Shown: one piece after another, positions 22,737 through 33,260 of the stretch | Position numbering within the stretch: the first letter of the stretch is position 1 | Layout: each line of letters begins with the position of its first letter | Notes under the pieces: model-generated | Databases searched by the model: none | What the model was told of the DNA's origin: nothing | Seen by the model: only the letters and a program-made list of their open reading frames with translations | DNA from: Pempheris klunzingeri | Taxonomy: Eukaryota; Chordata; Actinopteri; Acropomatiformes; Pempheridae | Length of the DNA: 64,000 nucleotides | Assembly (NCBI RefSeq): GCF_042242105.1 | Contig: NC_092033.1 | Coordinates: forward strand, 7,972,908 to 8,036,907 | Direction of reading: 5' to 3' | Position numbers and translations under genes: made by a program

Positions 22737-23846
22737 AGGTGTGCTCCAATTATCAGGGTGTCACACTGCTCAGCCTCCCGGGGAAAGTCTACTCCAGGGT
22801 GCTGAAAGGAGGCTCCACCCGATTGCCGAACTTCAGATTCTAGAAGAACAATGCGGATTCCGTCCTGGTCGTGGAACAGTGGACCAGTGGACCAGCTCTT
22901 TACCCTTGTGGGGCTGTTGGAGGGGTCATGGGAGTTCGCCCATCCAGTACACATGTGTTTTATAGACTTGGAGAAGGCCTATGACCGTGTCCCTCAGCAA
23001 ATCCTGTGGGGGGGGGATACTGCGGGAGTATGGGGTATTGCTACAAGCTACTCAGTCCCTGTTTAACCAAAGTGAGAGCTGTGTCCGCATTCTCGGCACA
23101 AAGTCAAGCGTGTTCTCAGTGGGGGTTGGACTCCGCCAAGGCTGCCCCTTATCATCGATCTCAAGGCGCAGCCGAGGAGAGGAGAGTATCCGGTTTGGTG
23201 ACCTCAGAATTGCATCTCTGCTTTTTGCAGATGATGTGGTTCTGTTGGCTTCCTCAGACCGTGACCTTCAGCATGCGCTGGTGCGGTTTGCAGCTGAGTG
23301 TGAAGCGGTCGGGATGAGGGTCAGCACCTCTAAGTCTGAGGCCATGGTTCTCTGCCAGAAAAAGGTGGATTGCCCCCTCTGGGTTGGGAGTGAGTTGCTG
23401 CCCCAAGTGGGGGAGTTCAAGTATCTCGGGGTCTTGTTCACAAGTGAGGGTAAAATGGAGCACGAGATGTTCCTTGTAGCAGTAATGCGGCCGCTGTACC
23501 GGTCTGCTGTGGTGAAGAAGGAGCTGAACCAGAAGGGGATCTACGTTCCCACCCTCACCTATGATCATGAACTCTGGGTAATGACCGAAAGAACGAGATC
23601 TGAAGCTGAAATGAGTTTCCTCCGTAGGGTGTCTGGGCTCAGCCTTAGAGATAGGGTGAGGAGCTCGGAGTAGAGCCGCTGCTCCTTCACATTGAAAGGA
23701 GCCAGTTGAGGTGGTTTGGGCATCTGGTCAGGATGACTCCTGGTCGCCTCCCCTTAGAGGTTTTCCGGGCATGCCACTCAGGGAGGAGACCCCGGGGCAG
23801 ACCCAGAACCCGCTGGAGGGATTACATCTCTCGGCTGATATGGGAC
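22737..23846 (+). mobile_element. 5'-truncated, broken LINE (non-LTR reverse transcriptase)
   Basis: Frames on the plus strand match the reverse transcriptase of a LINE family very common in teleosts. Visible pieces are the GVTLLSLPGKVYSRVL start block (LLSLPGKVYSRVLKGG), the FRPGRGT block, DLEKAYDRVP, VGLRQGCPLS and the catalytic LLFADDVVLLAS (FADD at 23224-23235). These are followed by SKSEAMVL, EFKYLGVLFTSEG, ELWVMTERTRS, and a C-terminal RPRGRPRTRWRDY-type tail near 23790-23825. The pieces fall in different frames with stops. Short stretches are deleted after VGLRQGCPLS, after TSEGKME and before YVPTLTY, so it cannot encode a working enzyme. The 5' part (including any endonuclease domain) is absent, as expected for target-primed insertion. 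I cannot fix the clade; an I/Nimb- or L2-like type are both possible. Confidence 0.9.
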
Positions 23847-24055
23847 CTTTAACTACTGAGTTTAACTGACTCTAATGCAAATAATCTGCTAACTGACAGT
23901 CAGTGTCACAGGTCTAACCTGTGGAGCTGTTTCAGCGTTGTCACAGTCACAGTTAATTAGCATGTTGTCATGACTTTAGAGTACAGTTCAGATATTCAAA
24001 CTTGTTTTACACATATTTTACCAATCAAAATGTAGGAAAATTCATGCAAAAGGTG

Positions 24056-24168
24056 TGTCAGGAGTGGGATTTGAACCCACGCCTCTATTTGGAGACCAGA
24101 AATCCCTTTTTGCAGAGAAAGGAGTCAGTCCTTGAGTCTGGCGCCTTAGACCACTCGGCCATCCTGAC
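24056..24168 (-). tRNA. tRNA-Leu (CAA) with intron
   Basis: 113 nt. The intron (GACTGACTCCTTTCTCTGC..., ending GGGAT) resembles those of the 1.4 and 2.3 kb genes more than its two neighbours. One change lies in the variable arm (CTCCAAATAGAGG against CTCCAAATGGAGG elsewhere); the arm can still fold. AAAA on plus at 24048-24051 gives a T4 terminator. Confidence 0.94.
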
Positions 24169-26408
24169 TGTTTAAACTAAACTTAATCTGGATCCTTTGA
24201 ATTTTCAATGTATATAGTGAGGACTCATAGCTTAGTTTGAACCCGAGTCAGTGTGTCTCTTACACATGTTTGAACGTGGCAGCGTGGGACAAATATTCTC
24301 TGAAAGCAATAAAGGACAGATGGAGGAGAAACATAAGATAAAGAAAATGTCCTCCAGTGTCGGTGGATGTTTGGACTGTCAGTGGCTAACAGCTTATTTT
24401 AGCAGCTCCACTCCTCTCACATTGTTTTTATTTCCTCTCAGAAGTTTTTCCTACTGCTCACTGCCTCCTTGTGTCCCTTCCATCCTGCCAGTTCTCTCCA
24501 TCTACTCCTCCCTCCCCCCTTTCCTCCATTCATCCCACCTACAGCCCAGTAATTCATTTACTTTACTAACCGTTTCTGTATACAAAAAAAGCAAACACCC
24601 CAAACCAGCAAGCAACACGTTTATGCCTTCAAACCACAACTGAAATCATGAATTATTAAGCTTGAAAACACGTAATATAGACTGAATGTGTGTTTTAAGT
24701 TGAGCTGCTGTTTGTTTTGGTCTCAGCCCTCCCTCTACGCTCCTCTCTCTGTTTTCTCTTTCTCTCCATCACCCTCTCCTTCTTTTTCTTCTCACTCATG
24801 TGTGATGTGATGTGTGATGATTGAAACCACATCTACCCAAAGCCAACGCAAGCCCTCCCCACTTCCTCTGCAGTCACTCAATTTTTATTCCTCCTCCTGG
24901 TCCCTCATGTGTCTCAGGCCTCCACTACATGTACAGTGCAATATGCTGCGTGTACATATACAGTATGTATGGAGAGACTGTAAGGAGATATGTTCTTAAC
25001 TGTGCACATGTTCAAACGCCATCTCAAGGACATTTTTTGTCTTGTGAAGCACCAATTTCAGCAGGATCTTACTATAAAAATGTTTTAAAATTCACATTTA
25101 CTAATAAAAGGCCTTAAAAAGTATTGAATAATCTTAAAGTCTGTTTGGGAATATCCTAAAAATGTATTTATTGAATGCTGTAAGCCTGCCGTCTAAAATC
25201 CACTCATTTAACGTTTGACAAAATCAGTTCAGAGTTAACATCAAAAGTCTCTGTCATCCCGTTACAGTTCAGCTACAGTGAACCCATCTGAGACTCCGAC
25301 TGTGAGACAGTTGTAGTGATTAATATATTATTATTATTATTATTATGAATAAAGAACAAATAGATTTAAACTTCACAACGTAAAAGTGAAAAAGATTTGT
25401 TTTTCTGTTTGTTTTTTTGTTGTCCGGGCTGTTTCAGTCATGTGCTCCAGCAGTGCCCATCGACGGGACGCTCAAAACTCAAGGCGATTTAATATGTACA
25501 CTTGATTTTGTCGCTTTTCCAGTGCAAACAGACTTTGTGTCTGGATCGTTCTCAGTATTAGCAGGTTTTGGGAATGTACTATGAAATTGGGAGAGAGTAT
25601 CTGATTTTAAACCTGCAGCTGAATCAAGTAGTGATCCATCTTGAAATGCTGAAGAGGAAGCAGGAGATTCAGGTTTGATTTGCTTTTTAAGCCACCACTT
25701 GTACTTTTTCCACTTTCTAGGTCATTTTCAAGTTCATAGAGCTTCATAAGAGGTGGATGTTTAGAAGACCTGCACGCCTTAAATGTACACATGAGTACAT
25801 ACTGTATGTTGTTGGTGTTTAAATATGCAATAGTTTGGATACTTTTTGTTCTGAAAGACATGAAGATGAAATGACGGCTGGCGCTCAGTGGATTTCTTTC
25901 CTATCTGACCCCCACCCACCCCACCCTGTTCCTCCATCCCATAAATCAGGGAGCCATACATGCGTATCTCTTCCCCCTCCTCTTTCTTGCTCTGTCCATC
26001 CCTTCTGTCTCCCTCCACTGGCTTTTATTAGGACAGTAGATGGAGAAAGCAGAAGCGACCTACACAAACCCAGGTACTGACACAAGGACAGAGCGTTGCC
26101 ATATGTGAAGGTAAACACCGGCACATATGCTACATTTACAGACTGTCAGGGAGTTCGTCCTCAGCGTGTCTGATGTGTTTTATTGTGTGAGGAACAGAAC
26201 GGCCTTAATAACCTGATGATGTTTTTTCAAAATTCTTCACAGGGGGGAGTCAGAGGTCAGGCCGGGGTCAAGGGTCAAGGTCAGCCGAGCTGGGCGGGTC
26301 TGTTAAACCAGATTTTCTAGTTGAATGAGTAGAACAACAGATTACACTGAGCTGCTGCCATATGCAAAATGCAAACATAAAGGCAGTGTGGGAGTGTCTG
26401 TCTGTGTC

Positions 26409-26439
<31 letters not shown>

Positions 26440-26535
26440 TTTGGGCACTTTCTACATTCACCATTATAATAGGTGAACCCTAACCCTATTACTTTCATTT
26501 TATCCAACTTTATATTTCAACTAAACTGCAACTCA
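24169..26535. other. intergenic stretch without recognised genes
   Basis: AT-rich DNA with a pyrimidine-rich patch at 24.4-24.55 and 24.72-24.8 kb and a short TTA/ATT run near 25330. No exon or RNA gene was seen. It separates the tRNA-Leu array from the erc1 3' end. Confidence 0.6.
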
Positions 26536-27106
26536 GAGGTAAATATTGTACTTTTTACTTCACTGCATTTGTCTGACAGCTTTATTTACTTTTCAGATTA
26601 GAATTTTTCAAAACTCCGCAGTCTCCGAATTTGGTGATTTTGATTTCAAACTGAAGGATCATGTGTTTCGTTGTGAGTTCAGAGAGTTCTCCTACATCTG
26701 AAGCTAAATAAACTATTTAATCCTCAACCAATAACCTGAAATATGCACCGTCACAAAGCTGAAGACAGGCTGTTGTTGTTTTCACAGGACGGCGACGCCA
26801 CAAACCTCTGATCATCTCACAGAACATGATGCATTGCTGTAGGTTAAACTACCCAACAGTGTATGAAGTAGTTCATATGAACTCAGCGTGAAACATCTAC
26901 AGCAGCAAAATACAACACACACAGTAATAAATCAGTAATGTTAATCCAAAAAGCAACAAGAAGAACATTTTGCTGATAACATTTACACACTTTTACTTCA
27001 GTAAGGTTTTGAATGAAGGACTTTCTTGTATGCAGTATTTTCACTGTATGATCCTGCCCTTACTTTACTTACTAGTAAAAGATCAAAAGACTTCTTCCAC
27101 CACTGC
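26536..27106. mobile_element. common teleost interspersed repeat (non-autonomous, full-length-like)
   Basis: The stretch opens with a TTTTTACTTCACTGCATTTG block, continues through GATGCATTGCTGTAGGTTAA and CTACCCAACAGTGTATGAAG, and ends with TTTTGCTGATAAC, TTTACTTCAGTAAGGTTTTG and CTTCTTCCACCACTGC. I recognise this block order from memory as a repeat found very widely in teleost introns and intergenic DNA. It has no coding capacity; family name not assigned. It lies about 430 nt beyond the predicted erc1 poly(A) site. Confidence 0.75.
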
Positions 27107-27552
27107 AAAGCCAAAAAATGTTTCAAGTTACTAAACAGGTCAGGTTTGAAACAGGCCTGTATATCTGACTTGAGTCCAGGCTGAAACAATGCATTTTTAG
27201 ATATTAAAGACAATAGAAACGATGTTGCTGGACGCTGTGTGTGTGTGTGTGTGTGTTTGGTAAAGAGCTGGAACAGGATGAGGCCTGGGGTACGGAATAA
27301 TGTCGTTATTGTGGGCGGATAGGAAAATAAACCACCAGTGACCAGATAAGAGGCACCGTTCAGTCTGCGTGTGGAAGATGGAGAGAGCGAAGGAAAAGGG
27401 ACGGAGAAGTCTGAAAAAGTACATGAAAGGAAAGATGTTCCAAGCCTTTTATCATTTGTACTCAGGTCATCGATAAAAACCTCCAATATCTCATTTTACT
27501 GAGATAAATGAAATGACAATCCTTTGACAATAAAATAAAGATAAATTCATGT

Positions 27553-27558
27553 TTTATT
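27553..27558 (-). promoter_or_regulatory. candidate distal poly(A) signal of erc1
   Basis: TTTATT on plus is AATAAA on minus. Cleavage would fall near 27530-27540, giving a 3' UTR of about 2.05 kb. Chosen because it is the last clear hexamer before the interspersed repeat at 26536-27106. Confidence 0.5.
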
Positions 27559-28665
27559 TCATTCTCTCATTCCGATTTTCAATCCACAGCAAAGTCACGG
27601 TGAGTCCCAGTCTTCACCATTCCCAATGACAAAACATTATCAGTAAAAAACAGACAACAAAATACCGGATTTACAACACGAGCTCATATCGGACGTTTCA
27701 TTCCAAAATAAGAACTATTTGTTAAATGTTACGCAAACTCTTCCCATTCATTAAAGCTTTCAGAGATTCATCTTCATAAAACACATAATGTTTTGGAACG
27801 AAACTCCTCATTTACACTCATGTGGCTTGGAGCTTTTTTTTTTTTTTTTAAACACACAGCTCACTGAAGGTGCTGAGAAAGAATCTTTTTTGTCCCATTC
27901 AGAGAGCCTTACGATGGTGTAAAATCAGATCTGAGTGTGCAGCGTAAATCCTCATCTTTAGGCTTTGTGTCCGCCAGGTATTTCTTTTAAGGGTTAAACA
28001 GCTGCATGTGTGCGACGCCGGTCACGGCTTCGGCGCTCACTACAGTACAAGACCGAAACAAAAGCTTATGATTGAAGTTGGAACAATTTGAACCCCTGGT
28101 GCTCTGTGCTGTAAGCGTTTAAAACATGCTAAGGCTGTCAGCGCTGTGGGGAACATGCATCAGAGTGTCATTTCAACTGTAATGAACGAGAACAAGAAAC
28201 CGAATCTGAGGAAAATGTTCCCGGTGGACACAGAGCCTCATGTAGGTGCAGTATACGTTCCCGATAACAGTCTCCTGATTACGGAACAAATCTGCGGTTA
28301 CTTGCAAGTCACAGAAAAAAAAAAAAAGAAAAATTTTGACACATACATACCAACCAATACATGACAATACTTTCAATTAAACAAAGATTAGTATTTTATA
28401 TATTACCAAAGGCAAAAAAATATATAGCAATGATTTTTCATTCCCTCCCTCCCAAGATAAACAAATAAAAGCAAAAGATTTTTCAATAAGGGAATAAGGG
28501 AAGTTCAGATTTCTCCACATTAACTCTAAAGGATTGTCACAACAAGGGTGAGTGATCTGAACTAATTTCAGCATGGACACCATAAGTCAACATGTTTTTC
28601 TTCGGTTAAAAAGCAACACAAAACATCTACACTGGTGTGTTTTAATAAAGGGAGTATTGCGAGGC

Positions 28666-28671
28666 TTTATT
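28666..28671 (-). promoter_or_regulatory. candidate proximal poly(A) signal of erc1
   Basis: A second AATAAA (minus strand) about 930 nt after the stop codon. It would give a short 3' UTR form. Confidence 0.4.
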
Positions 28672-29599
28672 GTAGTAGTTTGTGCCTTTCATCAATAATG
28701 GGGAAAAAAAAAAATAGATGAAAGTGTCATGTTCCCCTGACGAAAGCTGTGTTTCTGTTAATTAAAGTCCTTCTCTTTACAATTTACACAACTATCTAGA
28801 GATTACTGCTGAAAGAAACTGCAAAGCTGGGACATTTCATCAGATATCAGACAAAAAAAAAAAAAAAGAAATTGAAAAGAAACTAAAAGTTAAAAAGATA
28901 GCAGCAAATGATGTAAAGAATCAAAGGCAGCTGAAATAAACACACTTTAGTATCTGAACCAATCAAATAACAATGTGGTAACAGCGTGTAAGTCTGGCAT
29001 CACAACGAACCTGGCAGCTCTCGCTCACACTTTTTTTTTCTTTTCTTTTACAGCTTCAGAATCTTTTTCCTCTATAAAATACATCAAGTCCAACTGCTGA
29101 TTGCCTGGAAGGACACAAGATGGCCGCTGTGACGTGTCACAGATGGCGAGTGCAGTGAAGGCTCCTTCTGTTCCGGAGTAGTCAGGGAAATACGTGTTAA
29201 CGTCTCGACAAACATCAACTATTTCCGTAGAACTTGCATGCCAACAAAGCACTGAACTGAAAAATGAACAATATTTTTCTCAGCTGGCTCTGTTTGTTTA
29301 AAACGATAGCGACTAAAGACACAGCGGAAGGAATATTTTTTAGTAATGACGTGACCGACCCCCTTTTCAGTCTGTGAAAATGACGAGTGAAAAAGAGCAG
29401 GTGGGAAAGAAAGTCCTCATCCTCACGTCCAACACTGCACTGATTTTAGCACTATATCAGGGGATTATGGGGGCTAGCTGGAGACTTCTGATGGTCCTGT
29501 GTGTGTGTGTGTGTGTGTGTGTGTGACTGAGTGTTGAATGTTTGGTGTTTGCTTGCTTGCTTTCTGACTTGCCAATCAATGCATGTATATGTTTCTGTG

Positions 29600-29737
29600 T
29601 CAGCAGCTGTCCTCCAGAGCGTTGACGACTTGTTCCAAAATGTCGGGGCATCGGTCGGCGATCTGCTGCAGGACCTGATTGGCGTACTCCTGGAGCTCCG
29701 CCCCCTCTCTCTCACACAGCGCTAACTCCGCCTCCAA
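29600..29737 (-). CDS. erc1: erc1 last coding exon (C-terminus)
   Basis: Encodes LEAELALCEREGAELQEY..., ending in PDILEQVVNALEDSC and TGA (stop at 29600-29602): 45 codons. The acceptor on minus is CCCCCTCTCAG|TTGGAGG (AG at 29738-29739), phase 0. In the ERC family this segment is the end of the FIP-RBD-like region, a short coiled coil with the conserved NxxLQQIADxCPDILEQVV core, all of it present here. Mammalian ERC1 ends in EESS where this fish protein ends in EDSC, so the final residue is a cysteine. This is the standard (epsilon-type) C-terminus, as opposed to the GIWA ending encoded near 49.4 kb. Confidence 0.96.
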   Translation of the reverse strand: MEAELALCEREGAELQEYANQVLQQIADRCPDILEQVVNALEDSC

Positions 29738-29825
29738 CTGAGAGGGGGAAAGAGACAGGAAGAGATTTAGACATTTTGTTAACCAACATCTTGTGACAGA
29801 GTAGACATAGTAACATGAAATCTAA

Positions 29826-29958
29826 AGAAATAGTTTTGACGTTTCAGGAAACACTTTTTTGCATTATTGCTGAGAGTGGAAGCTGGAGCCAGAAGCGGGT
29901 TAGCTTAGCTTAGCATGAGGACTAGAAAGAGAGAGAAACAGCTAGCTAAGCTAACTGG
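29826..29958 (+). mobile_element. fragment of a common teleost repeat
   Basis: Contains AAGAAATAGTTTTGACGTTT, TGAGAGTGGAAGCTGGAGCC, GGGTTAGCTTAGCTTAGCAT and GAGAAACAGCTAGCTAAGCT in this order. From memory this is a widespread teleost interspersed repeat whose usual copies have an extra middle segment and end in a CTAGCCTGG-type sequence. This copy is shortened internally and diverged. It begins 89 nt upstream of the acceptor of the last erc1 coding exon. Confidence 0.7.
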
Positions 29959-32900
29959 CAACTCGCTATAGCTTCATATTTTATTTTATGAGAGTGGTGG
30001 GAATTCTCATAACACTCTCCAAAAGAAAGTACAATTCCCACAATGTAATATGTTATTCCTCAAAAATGAGAAAGAGACTCAACAAAAAGAGATACACAAA
30101 GGGGGATAAAAGGATTTTTAAAACCAATAGCACATGAGCACTGGGAGAAAGATAAACTGTCCTTGCAGACATGTGGATTATCAAGGAGTGTGTTTCAGGT
30201 CACACACACACACACACACACTGTAATCTGAAAACACCACAATGTAGTTCTTTCTGCCCATACAGAGTGGAACATTTCTGTGAGAGAGCGCTGATGTTAT
30301 TTTCTTTGGCTGCAGCCGCGCTGAGCCGTCAAACCTAACTGACTTAATGACCAATACATCTGTATCAATAAGAGCGCCGCTCAAACAGTCATGTAACACA
30401 AGCCCACATTTATGTTGGTGTGTGTGTGTGTGTGTGTGAGAGAGGCCTGGGTCAGATATTGGCAAAATATTTCCTCGTTAAGCCTTAACCTCTTCCCTCT
30501 GCTCTCATCTCTTAGCCAGCAAACCTCAGTGGTATTTTATATTACAGTGGCTTTATTCATGTGTAAAACTGCTGTAAGAAATAATACTGTTACTGATTAG
30601 TGAAATCTGCCCAATAAATCACATACAAATATGATCCTTTATCCATATATTATGTTGTAGTATTTACTGGAGAGGTTTTAGGTCAGTTTCTACACAATAC
30701 TGAACGTATTGTTTGTACATAATTTCAATGTGGATTTAGTATTCAGGAGTGGACATCACAGACTGGACATGTACCAAGCAGGCAGGGTCTATTTAAAGAC
30801 ATTATAAAGTTACATTGTGGGAAATGAAGGATGTGTACAGGAATAAAAGTCAGGACATCGCAGATCTGCTGCATCAATTTTGATAACCCTTTTTAAAAAT
30901 CTGCCTCTTAAAAATGCCCCAACTTCATAAAAGTGCAATGTGCAACTGAGGGATATCCTTTTAGATGGATGCAAATACTCATACAGTCATTCTGTAGTGA
31001 TTATTTGGATACCATGCAACAAAAAGTTAGCAGTATACACAATAATACTTAAAAGGGGGCTCCATCTGTGTTCCTTTCTGAGTTCTTCAAATGGAAAGTC
31101 CCAATCAACTGTAAGGAGAGGCTACAGTGAAGATTTCCTACCTTTGATTTAAGACTTTTCAGGTCTGAATACAAATGGAACAATAATGTGAACTCACAGA
31201 AAGATATAAAAACCTCAAAAACTCAAAAAAAGAATGTATCCGCCCTTAACAATAAAGGAAACTCATTGTTTACTTAATAAAACAGCTTTGTTTTACAGAT
31301 TAACTTATTTTACAGATATTCATAATCGTGATGAATAGTTTGAATAGTTATTGAAGAAGTTTGAAATGCACTTTCATCTGTGCTGCTCACTGGTGACGTG
31401 AAGAAAAACAGTCATTTACAATACGTGCACTGAAACAACATCTGTGAAATATTTGCAAATACTATATATGACAGACAGAAGGAAAGAGGGAGAAGAAAGG
31501 AAAGGAAAGAGGGAGCGACAGAAGAGAAGACTGAGGAGAGAATACAGATAAGGGTGAAGACATGAATGGCAGTGAGGAAACAGAGAAAAGCAGCTCAGTC
31601 ACTCCTTTCCTGGTGATATAAGTAAGAAAATACAGTATACTAACATTCTCCATAACACCCAAATATCCTCATGTACACATACAGACAGATTTGTCTTGGC
31701 AGGTAACACAACTTAATGGCTTTGCATTTTAGTTGAAATCTCCCTGAAAAACACAGCAGTAAAGATAAGACTGTGAGACGACTGAGAAGAGATAAATGGT
31801 TTAGTATGCGTCTGCTGTCTTCTGCTCTCTGACTCACACAGCCTTGACCTACAGCACACAGAGACACCTGAAAAGGTGACAAACACAGCACAGATACTGA
31901 CCCACACCTAAAACAGGATTATATACTCAGAATATATCAAACATGAGCAACTGGTGTGACATTAAACATAGAAAGGCTGTAAGACAAAGACTTGAATTGT
32001 GTTGGAAAAACAACACAAGCTGTAAAATAGGATTTAGAGATCCAGGCAAAGTGGCTCCTTAAAATGAACCAGTTTCTCGTTGCACTTCCCTTCTCACAGA
32101 TTACATTTTTTCATTTTGAATTTTTTACAAAAAGCAAAGATTAGAGAAAATAATAAAAAAAACGTATGTTGTACAACAACTGTTTTGATTTTTTTCTATC
32201 CCATTATTCATCATGTGACCTATCAGAAGGGAACTGACCCCTAAGTTGACAGACATTAATACTGAACGTGAAACGTGAAAACTGCATGTGTACACACTCA
32301 TGGTGAAGTCACTGCCTGGACCCTGAAGCAGTTCTTAAAATGTTCTTCAGATAATGTGGTTAAATTGAGGACATGTTTAAAGCCTGGCTGACTACTTGCC
32401 CTAATGGACTTTATTGCAAAATTGTGTCTCACAGAGTCGTCACATCCCAAATCACTGAAATAACCTGGTGAGGAAAACTGACAGGAATGTTAGCCAAAAC
32501 TCAACAAAATGAGACTTGGCTTTCCTCAGAAAATGATCATAATCTAATCCTACACAGAGAAACAAGTACCCATGTTGCTAAGCAATAAACCTCCCCTCTT
32601 TATAGCTCGTTTATAGCCCAAAGAAATTAAATATAAACAATGTTGCATGATTTGGTTTCCAGTTGTGGGGCATACGTTTGGATGTTGTGGTTATGAGCTC
32701 CCATGGATCAGATCTCATGTAATCACAGTGTGTGGCCAGAGAGAAATGTAGATGAAATAATATAAGTAGGCAGAGAGTTAGTGTTGCCAGAGCGTGTGTG
32801 TGCGTTTCACTGTGTGTTTGTGTGAGGGTGTGTGTGTGTGTGTTTAGGAGATGCATTAGTGAATGTGTGTGTGATACAGTGGTTTGGGTGTTTGATTTGA

Positions 32901-33018
32901 CAGTTGTGAGAGAGCACAGCATGAGGCTAAAGTGCATGTTGCAAACTCAAGTTCTGATTTAGTGAGTGACAGACAGGACTGTGGGAAGCAGAGAGACAGA
33001 CAGAGGTATGGGTGAGGT

Positions 33019-33021
<3 letters not shown>

Positions 33022-33065
<44 letters not shown>
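33022..33065. repeat. (TG)22 microsatellite
   Basis: Perfect TG array, followed 110 nt later by the complementary (CA)41 array at 33176-33258. Confidence 0.96.
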
Positions 33066-33067
<2 letters not shown>

Positions 33068-33174
33068 ACACTGGCACAGAGAGAGAGAGAGAGTTAGTTG
33101 AAGATGATTTTTACTGCAGCCATTAAAGCTCCATTATCACGTTGGATCATTATCTGCCTTATCAGGGGCTTGGA

Positions 33175-33175
<1 letters not shown>

Positions 33176-33258
<83 letters not shown>
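33176..33258. repeat. (CA)41 microsatellite
   Basis: Perfect 83-nt CA array in the last erc1 intron; another short TG array follows at about 33318-33336. Confidence 0.97.

Positions 33259-33260
<2 letters not shown>

Larger units (their letters stand above)
27535..29599 (-). other. erc1: erc1 3' untranslated region
   Basis: AT-rich, non-coding sequence directly following the erc1 stop codon (29600-29602) in the same strand, ending at the distal AATAAA. It contains several A- or T-homopolymer runs (for example T15 near 27836-27850) and a CA array (TG on plus, about 29499-29524) some 75 nt after the stop. Boundaries are inferred from hexamers only. Confidence 0.55.
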
